A stretch of DNA of 13,557 nucleotides from Draconibacterium orientale (GTDB taxonomy: Bacteria > Bacteroidota > Bacteroidia > Bacteroidales > UBA12170): positions 1 through 13,557 of the forward strand of contig DYSK01000049.1 of NCBI GenBank assembly GCA_020718315.1. The letters are read 5' to 3'. Below, piece by piece: positions 8,708 to 13,557 of the stretch. Under the pieces are notes generated by a model. The model was not told the origin of the DNA. It searched no databases and saw only the letters and a program-made list of their open reading frames with translations. Every line of letters starts with the position of its first letter. The stretch's first letter is position 1. A program made the position numbers and the translations under genes.

Positions 8708-8756
8708 TACTAGCAAAACGTTTGTCGTCTTTCTTCTAAAAGCTTACTAGCAAAAC
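8708..8756 (+). repeat. 12-bp direct repeat pair upstream of the OsmC-family gene
   Basis: TACTAGCAAAAC occurs exactly at 8708-8719 and again at 8745-8756, 37 bases apart start to start (between three and four helical turns). Both copies lie in the 65-base gap before the OsmC start at 8765. They could be paired operator sites or chance; nothing else in the gap suggests a function. Confidence 0.5.
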
Positions 8757-8764
8757 ACACTATT

Positions 8765-9169
8765 ATGGAAACCATTCGCACAACCTATATCGGTCAGTTA
8801 AGAACAGAAGCCATTCATGTTCAATCGGGGAATAAATTGATTACAGATGCTCCTACCGATAACAAAGGAAAGGGAGAAACTTTTTCGCCCACCGATTTAT
8901 TGGCTACCTCATTGGCCAGTTGTATTTTTACGATTATGGGCATCAAAGCTGAAGAAGCCGGCTTTCGTATTGATGGAGCAACCGCCAAAACATGGAAAAT
9001 AATGTCGGAAAATCCTCGCCGCGTGGCTGAGGTGAAAATTGAATTTGATTTTTCGATGTTAGATCTGAAAGAAAATCAAAAAGAACTTATGAAATCTTTG
9101 GTCAAAGTTTCGCCTGTTCCTTTGAGTTTGCATGAGAATACAAAGCAAAACGTTACTGTGAAATTTTAG
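8765..9169 (+). CDS. OsmC/Ohr-family protein with a single cysteine
   Basis: A 134-residue OsmC-superfamily protein (PF02566), close in type to the YhfA/OsmC-like branch. Marks are GETFSPTDLLATSLASC, which places the peroxidatic-type C53 at the start of the long central helix, and ENPRRVAEVKIEF, typical of the second strand region. OsmC and Ohr proteins are cytoplasmic thiol peroxidases that use two cysteines to reduce organic hydroperoxides. Here the second position reads VSPVPLSLHENT, with S116 where family members usually have Cys (CPV-x-x-SLH). C53 is the only cysteine in the protein, so an intramolecular disulfide cannot form. It may use an external thiol or have lost peroxidase activity. 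The length is normal and the ATG is the only sensible start. It may be co-transcribed with the 595-residue gene upstream. Confidence 0.85.
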   Translation: METIRTTYIGQLRTEAIHVQSGNKLITDAPTDNKGKGETFSPTDLLATSLASCIFTIMGIKAEEAGFRIDGATAKTWKIMSENPRRVAEVKIEFDFSMLDLKENQKELMKSLVKVSPVPLSLHENTKQNVTVKF

Positions 9170-9279
9170 GCGACACCAAAAATTAGCAATAGATTGCCTT
9201 ATTTGTTTTATCAAAAAATCTAAATCGACTCCACAGAAAAATAAATTCTTGTTTAATATTTCACGAAAAAAATTGTGTT

Positions 9280-9287
9280 TACCTTAG
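9280..9287 (+). promoter_or_regulatory. Possible promoter -7 element for the aspartase fusion gene
   Basis: TACCTTAG differs by one base from the TAnnTTTG -7 consensus and would give a short leader to the ATG at 9311. The nearest upstream TTG (9249-9251) is farther away than usual, so this is weak. The 9170-9310 gap holds nothing else that I can support. Confidence 0.25.
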
Positions 9288-9310
9288 CCGCTTTATTAAA
9301 ATTAAGGACT

Positions 9311-11167
9311 ATGGATAAAGGGAACACAAAAGAGTTCATCAAGAAAGTAGAGCTTTTCAGAGGAATCGGAGAAGCAGGATTAAGTAGTATTGCAAACCAT
9401 ATTTATAAAAAATCATACAGCCTAGGAGATTATCTATTTACTCAAGGAACGCCCCGCATGCATATTTTTATTGTTTGTACTGGCGCTGTAGAGCTATTTA
9501 CAACAAATACTTACGGAGATGAAAAACGATTAACCCTTTTTTCTTCCGGTGATTTCTTTGGCGAAGGTTCTTTGATGGACGATGCACCACATTCTACCAA
9601 CGCAAGAATTACCGAAGATGCCGAGATGCTCATCCTCGATAATTCTTATTTTTATGAGAACGGCTCTATTGCAGTAAAAGTGCTTTCCAATGTCGCCCGA
9701 ATTATCTCACGACGAATGCAACATGCAAATAATATGTCGAATCAGAGTGCATCACAATACGTTTCCGGAAAAACGCGTACAGAACATGATTTATTAGGTT
9801 ACAGAGAAGTTCCTTACGAAAGTTATTATGGAATACAGACATTGCGAGCCATGGAAAACTTCAATATCAGTGGAGTTACTCTCAACTTTTATCCCGTATT
9901 GATTGAGGCACTCGCCATGGTTAAAATGGCAGCAGCTAAAGCCAATAATGAATTGGGTCTTATCGACGAAACACTTACTCAGGCGATTGTTCAGGCGTGT
10001 CGTGAAGTGATGTCGAATCGGTATCACTATCACTTTGTGGTAGATATGATTCAAGGAGGTGCTGGTACATCCACCAATATGAATGCCAATGAAGTGATTG
10101 CAAATCGCGCTTTGGAAATCCTTGGTTATGAAAAAGGAGAATACAAACACTGCCATCCAAACAACCATGTTAATCTTTCACAATCTACCAACGATGCTTA
10201 TCCAACGGCGATTAAAATCGCTTTAATTAATAATAATAAAAAACTGATCGAGGTATTGAAAAACCTCATCAAAGTAACCGAAGACAAGGGTCGTGAATTT
10301 GCACACATTCTAAAAATGGGACGTACCCAGTTGCAGGATGCGGTGCCCATGTCGTTGGGGCAGTCGTTTGATGCTTATGCGGTCACTTTAACGGAAGAGA
10401 TAAATAATCTAACCTACAATGCATCTTACTTCCTCGAAGTGAATATGGGCGGTACGGCCATCGGTACGGGGATAAATGCCGAAGTTGGATATAGCGAAAA
10501 AGTAATCCGCCATTTGCGTGATATTACAGGAATGGATATCAAGTTGGCCTTAAATTTAATTGAGGCAACCCAAGATACGGGCTCCTTTGTTGCTTATTCA
10601 GGAGCCGTAAAAAGATTGGCTATCAAGCTTTCCAAAATGAGTAACGACCTTCGTTTGATGTCGAGTGGACCACGAGCAGGATTCAACGAAATCAATTTGC
10701 CACCCATGCAGCCTGGATCAACCATTATGCCCGGCAAAGTGAATCCGGTAATTCCTGAAGTAGTAAATCAGATCGCGTTTAAAGTAATCGGAAACGACCT
10801 AACCGTTGGTCTTGCTGCAGAGCATGGCCAACTGGAATTGAATGTATTCGAACCCGTAATTGTACAAAGTTTGTTCGAATCTGTTGAGATGTTGAAAAAC
10901 GGAATGGATGCACTTAACCACAGTTGCATTCGGGGAATTACCGCAAATGAAGAGCATTGTCGCAGCATGATTAAAAATAGCATAGGAATTGTAACCGCTC
11001 TAAATCCATACATTGGTTATGATAACGCAAACGAATTAGCCAAAGATGCATTAGCAAGTGGACGCGGCGTTTACGAGCTCGTATTGGAAAAGAACCTTTT
11101 GTCGAAAGAAAAACTAGACGAGATTCTTGCTCCTGAAAATATGATAAACCCACACAAAAGGGTTTAG
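9311..11167 (+). CDS. aspA: Aspartate ammonia-lyase fused to an N-terminal cyclic-nucleotide-binding-like domain
   Basis: A 618-residue two-domain protein. Residues about 8-130 form a CRP/CAP-type cyclic-nucleotide-binding domain (FTQGTPRMHIFIVCTGAVEL, FFGEGSLMDDAPH). No helix-turn-helix follows it; a short linker leads to the lyase at about residue 155. Residues 155-605 are a complete aspartase, which converts L-aspartate reversibly to fumarate and ammonia. Marks are GGAGTSTNMNANEVI, HPNNHVNLSQSTND, GRTQLQDAVP (Gln as in E. coli AspA rather than the His of fumarase C) and the mobile loop GSTIMPGKVNP with catalytic-type S470 and K476. The usual second Ser of the loop is T471. A plain aspartase is about 470-480 residues, so the extra 150 are the sensor-like domain. 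In that domain the phosphate-binding Arg expected after the Pro is H94, though E85 is kept. I prefer the ATG at 9311 to an in-frame GTG at 9275, which would prepend 12 residues overlapping the possible promoter. It is likely a homotetramer in the cytoplasm. Confidence 0.9.
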   Translation: MDKGNTKEFIKKVELFRGIGEAGLSSIANHIYKKSYSLGDYLFTQGTPRMHIFIVCTGAVELFTTNTYGDEKRLTLFSSGDFFGEGSLMDDAPHSTNARITEDAEMLILDNSYFYENGSIAVKVLSNVARIISRRMQHANNMSNQSASQYVSGKTRTEHDLLGYREVPYESYYGIQTLRAMENFNISGVTLNFYPVLIEALAMVKMAAAKANNELGLIDETLTQAIVQACREVMSNRYHYHFVVDMIQGGAGTSTNMNANEVIANRALEILGYEKGEYKHCHPNNHVNLSQSTNDAYPTAIKIALINNNKKLIEVLKNLIKVTEDKGREFAHILKMGRTQLQDAVPMSLGQSFDAYAVTLTEEINNLTYNASYFLEVNMGGTAIGTGINAEVGYSEKVIRHLRDITGMDIKLALNLIEATQDTGSFVAYSGAVKRLAIKLSKMSNDLRLMSSGPRAGFNEINLPPMQPGSTIMPGKVNPVIPEVVNQIAFKVIGNDLTVGLAAEHGQLELNVFEPVIVQSLFESVEMLKNGMDALNHSCIRGITANEEHCRSMIKNSIGIVTALNPYIGYDNANELAKDALASGRGVYELVLEKNLLSKEKLDEILAPENMINPHKRV

Positions 11168-11220
11168 GAAAACACAATCTGGGTTTTATAATAAAACATG
11201 AATCATCCCATGCTAAACAA

Positions 11221-11257
11221 AATAAAGGGATTCTTTGGTATAAAGAATCCCTTTATT
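11221..11257. terminator. Strong bidirectional hairpin terminator between convergent genes
   Basis: A perfect 16-bp stem (AATAAAGGGATTCTTT at 11221-11236 pairing with 11242-11257) closes a five-base loop, GGTAT. On the plus strand GTCTTTT follows; on the minus strand the stem's own TTTATT and TTG follow. It lies 53 bases after the aspartase stop and 21 bases after the stop of the convergent minus-strand gene, so it should end transcription from both sides. Confidence 0.85.
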
Positions 11258-11278
11258 GTCTTTTAAGAGAGAACCGTA

Positions 11279-13557
11279 TTATTTTTCGAGTTCCTTCCGA
11301 TATGCATCTATCAAAGCTTGTTGAGATTTGATCAGTGAGGTTTGCTCTTCAAGTACGGCCGATAATTTATCCATCGCATTTTCCAACTCGCTGACCCGAT
11401 TGTTCAATTCTGCAGTGTTTTGAGTCCGTTTTTCCACTGCTTTAATTGCAATCATCATAATTCCATCAATATCAGCGGACGACAGCGTGGTGTCATTGCC
11501 AATAATCCCCAATCCATCATTTCCAAAATAATGAAAAATATCTTGAGCCATTGGTCCATAATGACGGTGTTTAGGGTCTTGAACTTTATAATTCCAAGAA
11601 CCTATTTTCATTTTAGAAATACTATTCAAGAAATATTCGCCATCAGCAGGGATAATATTTTCTTTTTTAGTGGAGTCGGATATACTTGCCCAGCTATTTG
11701 AATTGTTGGCTAAATAAACACCTAAATCAGCCGCAGCATTGGTGTATAGTTTGTATCCTCCATCAAAACGCATATTCATTTGATTTGCTGTTGTGATAGT
11801 CATAACTGCAGTTGTACTGTTATCGCCAATTCCAAACGACCCGTTCACCGAACCCGTACTCACATAATTTCCCATGGCGGTAGAATTGGGACCGCTAGCC
11901 GTTACCTTATACCCAATTGCGGAAGTATAATCACCACTAGCTGTTGTTGTATGTCCAATTGCTGTGGAATAATCACCGCTGGCTGTAACTTTGTAACCCA
12001 GCCCCATAGTATAATTACCAATATTTGCGTCGTCCCATTCCGTTCCTGAAACGGCTCCTACTCGAAACGATGATTTAGCCGGATACCACATCATCCTCGT
12101 TCCGGCTCCCGTTGTCGCCAATGCTGAACCAGAGCCAAAAGTACCTGTCGAAATAATCCCATCCGTGCCGCTTATAGTTAATGCTCCCGCATCGGCAACA
12201 ATTGTCTTCCCTGCTCCAGCACCACCTTGATCGTAGGCTTTGTCCAACGTATTGTTGTTTTCAACTGTTAAATAGCCCGCTAAAGCATGATTTCCCCAAC
12301 CAAAAGCAGTATTCCAATTGGTGATGTTTGTACTGGTAATTCCAGCGGCAGCAGAGGTGGTATAGATCGGATCCGTTTCTGATAAACTAGTTAAATAACC
12401 CATTGTTGCATGATTTCCCCAACCGTAAGCAGTTTGGCCGTTGAGGATTCTAGAATCGTTTCCTTCTGCAACTGTTCCGGCGGCTGTTCCAAAGTTTTTA
12501 TTGAAAGCTGTGTTTTTGGCAAACGCCAATTCGTAGGTTTTCAAATCATTAATCTGGCTTTCTGTAATGCTGATTCCGGCCGATTTATTCCATGCCGCAA
12601 AAATAGGATCTGTTTCTGTATAGGTTTTCAGATATCCGGCTAAAGCGTGATTTCCCCATCCGTAAGCGGTATTCCAATTTGAAATATCAGTATTCGTTAT
12701 TCCGCTCGAAGTATTCCAATTTGAAATATCTGTTGATGTAATACCATAAGATGCCGAAGCAACAAAAATAGGATCTGTTTCTGTATAGGTTTTCAGATAT
12801 CCGGCTAGGGCATGATTTCCCCAACCGTAAGCAGTTTGCCCGTTGAGAATTCTTGAGTCGTTTCCTTCTGCAACTGTTCCGGCGGCTGTTCCAAAGTTTT
12901 TATTGAAAGCCGTGTTTTTGGTAAACGCCAATTCGTAGGTTTTCAAATCATTAATCTGGCTTTCTGTAATGCTGATTCCGGTCGATTTGTTCCATGCCGC
13001 AAAAATAGGATCTGTTTCCGAAAAGCTGGTCAAATATCCTTCTGTTGAATGATCTCCCCAACCGTAAGAAGTATTCCAATTTGTTATGTCGGTGGTGGTA
13101 ATTCCATTTGCTGGTTTTGCTTCTCGTGCGGCAATTTCATTAGTTATTGCCGTTGCATTAGCCGCTTCAGCGGTCAATGCGCGAGTTGTCTCATTCGCGA
13201 TAGCCGTTTCATTTGTAGAAATATCCGTTGCCAAAACTGCTTCTGCAGCCAACGCTCTCGTTTTTTCAGTTGTGATAGCTGTAGCATTTGTTGCAATATT
13301 TGTTGCCAAAACGCCTTCAGCAGCGGTTGCTCTGCTTGTTTCTGCTGCAATATTGGTGGTTAAAACACTTTCTGCTGCCAATGCCCGTGTTTTTTCAGTT
13401 GCGATAGCAGTGGCATTTGTTGCAATATTGGTTGCCAGAACGCCTTCAGCAGCGGTTGCTCTGCTTGTTTCTGCTGCAATATTGGTAGTTAAAACACCTT
13501 CAGCTGCGGTTGCTCTGCTTGTTTCTGCAGTAATGGCTGTAGCATTTGTTGCAATAT
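11279..13557 (-). CDS. Repeat-rich surface/tail-fibre-like protein with YadA-type head repeats and C-terminal S74 chaperone domain (5' end outside window)
   Basis: The minus-strand reading frame is open from the window edge to the TAA at 11281-11279, about 758 codons with no credible start. A TTG at 13381 lies inside a repeat, so the N-terminus is outside. In protein order: Ala/Thr-rich 43-residue repeats such as ATNATAI..EKTRALAAE (about 13557-13130), probably a trimeric stalk; five GWGNHA-x-x-GYL-type units separated by ETDPIF, ESQIND and ISNWN segments (about 13075-12270); a Gly-rich stretch; three 14-residue YadA-head units (11998-11873); and a peptidase S74 intramolecular chaperone domain (from about 11680) with SDSTKKENI and YGPMAQD motifs, ending in a coiled coil (about 11430-11282). 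S74 domains help fibre proteins trimerise and then cut themselves off before the Ser of the SD-x-x-x-K motif. In Bacteroidota such proteins are usually secreted. The ligand and export route are unknown. No other phage genes are present. Confidence 0.85.
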   Translation of the reverse strand, partial: IATNATAITAETSRATAAEGVLTTNIAAETSRATAAEGVLATNIATNATAIATEKTRALAAESVLTTNIAAETSRATAAEGVLATNIATNATAITTEKTRALAAEAVLATDISTNETAIANETTRALTAEAANATAITNEIAAREAKPANGITTTDITNWNTSYGWGDHSTEGYLTSFSETDPIFAAWNKSTGISITESQINDLKTYELAFTKNTAFNKNFGTAAGTVAEGNDSRILNGQTAYGWGNHALAGYLKTYTETDPIFVASASYGITSTDISNWNTSSGITNTDISNWNTAYGWGNHALAGYLKTYTETDPIFAAWNKSAGISITESQINDLKTYELAFAKNTAFNKNFGTAAGTVAEGNDSRILNGQTAYGWGNHATMGYLTSLSETDPIYTTSAAAGITSTNITNWNTAFGWGNHALAGYLTVENNNTLDKAYDQGGAGAGKTIVADAGALTISGTDGIISTGTFGSGSALATTGAGTRMMWYPAKSSFRVGAVSGTEWDDANIGNYTMGLGYKVTASGDYSTAIGHTTTASGDYTSAIGYKVTASGPNSTAMGNYVSTGSVNGSFGIGDNSTTAVMTITTANQMNMRFDGGYKLYTNAAADLGVYLANNSNSWASISDSTKKENIIPADGEYFLNSISKMKIGSWNYKVQDPKHRHYGPMAQDIFHYFGNDGLGIIGNDTTLSSADIDGIMMIAIKAVEKRTQNTAELNNRVSELENAMDKLSAVLEEQTSLIKSQQALIDAYRKELEK
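11282..11680 (-). other. Peptidase S74 (endosialidase-type) auto-processing chaperone domain
   Basis: The last 133 residues of the fibre-like protein. The domain opens with SDSTKKENI, in which the Ser and the Lys five positions later match the Ser-Lys dyad of the S74 family (PF13884). YGPMAQDIFHYFG, 41 residues in, is the conserved G-x-x-AQ segment. The end is a predicted coiled coil rich in Glu, Leu and Asn. If it acts like endosialidase, cleavage just before the first Ser would release this 133-residue piece after trimer assembly. Confidence 0.75.
11873..11998 (-). repeat. Three tandem 14-residue YadA-head (Hep_Hag) repeats
   Basis: Three units of exactly 42 bases (11998-11957, 11956-11915, 11914-11873) encode GYKVTASGDYSTAI, GHTTTASGDYTSAI and GYKVTASGPNSTAM. 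The x-ASG-x-x-S-x-AIG pattern is the left-handed beta-roll repeat of YadA-type trimeric adhesin heads (PF05658). Flanking partial units extend on both sides. Confidence 0.8.
12411..12617 (-). repeat. Long near-identical internal repeat, copy 1
   Basis: About 207 bases that recur in the same frame at 12813-13019, an offset of exactly 402 bases (134 codons). By eye only about eight bases differ, mostly silent. The unit encodes the segment from GWGN through ILNGQ, GTAAGTVAEGND, ESQINDLKTYELAF and FAAWNKS to ETDPIF. Confidence 0.85.
12598..12822 (-). repeat. 60-bp internal repeat pair
   Basis: A block of about 60 bases at 12598-12657 recurs at 12763-12822, an offset of 165 bases (55 codons). It differs at only about three positions. 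It encodes the GWGNHALAGYLKTYTETDPIF segment, so this part of the gene grew by in-frame duplication of units of different length. Confidence 0.75.
12813..13019 (-). repeat. Long near-identical internal repeat, copy 2
   Basis: The partner of 12411-12617. In this copy residues change slightly (for example FTKNTA instead of FAKNTA, and KSTGIS instead of KSAGIS). The segment after it diverges to GYLTSFSETD, while copy 1 is preceded by GYLKTYTETD. The high identity suggests recent duplication or gene conversion. Confidence 0.85.
13253..13557 (-). repeat. 129-bp (43-residue) tandem stalk repeats
   Basis: Two full units (13253-13381 and 13382-13510) and part of a third are offset by exactly 129 bases; for instance CGCCTTCAGCAGCGGTTGCT begins at 13312 and at 13441. 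Each encodes 43 residues built from a 25-residue part (ATNIATNATAI, then TEKTRALAAE) and an 18-residue part (TTNIAAETSRATAAEGVL). A more diverged unit lies at about 13124-13252. The array continues past the window edge. Confidence 0.85.

Noticed and set aside
9275..9310. GTG start adding 12 residues to the aspartase fusion
   Set aside because: The ATG at 9311 precedes the conserved domain, and the added stretch overlaps a possible promoter element.
13049..13363. Plus-strand open frame giving a very cysteine-rich 104-residue protein
   Set aside because: It is the antisense shadow of the Ala/Thr-rich repeats of the fibre-like gene; GCA/GCT-rich repeats read backwards give TGC/TGT codons. The minus-strand frame has clear family domains.
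11279..13381. A complete 700-residue version of the fibre-like protein starting at a TTG at 13381
   Set aside because: The frame stays open upstream to the window edge and the same 43-residue repeats continue there, so the TTG is an internal Leu codon in ALAAE.
13124..13557. Regular repeats considered as a CRISPR array
   Set aside because: The repeats are contiguous 129-bp coding units with no unique spacers of uniform length and they keep an open frame.
11279..13557. Prophage tail-fibre module
   Set aside because: S74 and fibre repeats occur in phages, but the neighbours are housekeeping genes and no other phage gene is visible in the window.

Overview
The window looks like chromosomal DNA of a Bacteroidota (Bacteroidetes) bacterium. 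It is AT-rich. Starts are preceded by A-rich stretches rather than clear Shine-Dalgarno sites, and two gaps carry TAnnTTTG-type -7 promoter elements. The gene families are also typical of the phylum: a CvfB-like S1 protein, a secreted PNGase F-like protein, a lipoprotein GH2 glycosidase, an aspartase carrying a cyclic-nucleotide-binding domain, and a large secreted protein with YadA-head and S74 domains. I cannot name a genus. I see no tRNA, rRNA, CRISPR array, transposase or prophage module.

Layout. (1) <1-424, minus strand: the N-terminal part of a bile acid:sodium symporter-type transporter, cut by the window edge. (2) 546-1391, plus: a CvfB-like RNA-binding protein, divergent from the transporter. 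(3) 1594-6682, plus: three tightly spaced genes, probably one operon with a promoter near 1514. They are a secreted PNGase F-fold protein that seems to lack the enzyme's catalytic acids, a nitronate monooxygenase/FabK-type flavoprotein, and a lipoprotein GH2 beta-galactosidase-like enzyme with both catalytic glutamates. (4) 6912-9169, plus: a 595-residue protein I do not recognise, which shares faint nitronate-monooxygenase-like TIM-barrel signatures and has a cysteine-bearing C-terminal half, followed by an OsmC-family protein with only one of the two usual cysteines. (5) 9311-11167, plus: a fusion of a cyclic-nucleotide-binding-like domain to a complete aspartate ammonia-lyase, ending at a strong 16-bp hairpin shared with the convergent gene. 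(6) 11279->13557, minus: the C-terminal ~760 residues of a very repetitive surface or tail-fibre-like protein ending in an S74 intramolecular chaperone domain. Its start lies outside the window.

How the parts may fit: genes 3-5 (1594-6682) suggest handling of extracellular glycans or glycoproteins at the cell envelope, with the flavoprotein as a cytoplasmic passenger. The 595-residue protein and OsmC neighbour suggest thiol or flavin redox chemistry. The aspartase interconverts aspartate with fumarate and ammonia, with a sensory domain attached. The most unusual items are the unrecognised 595-residue protein, the sensor-aspartase fusion with a non-canonical nucleotide pocket, the apparently dead PNGase-fold protein, and the repeat-rich S74 protein with nearly identical long internal repeats. 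No non-coding stretch exceeds 300 bases.
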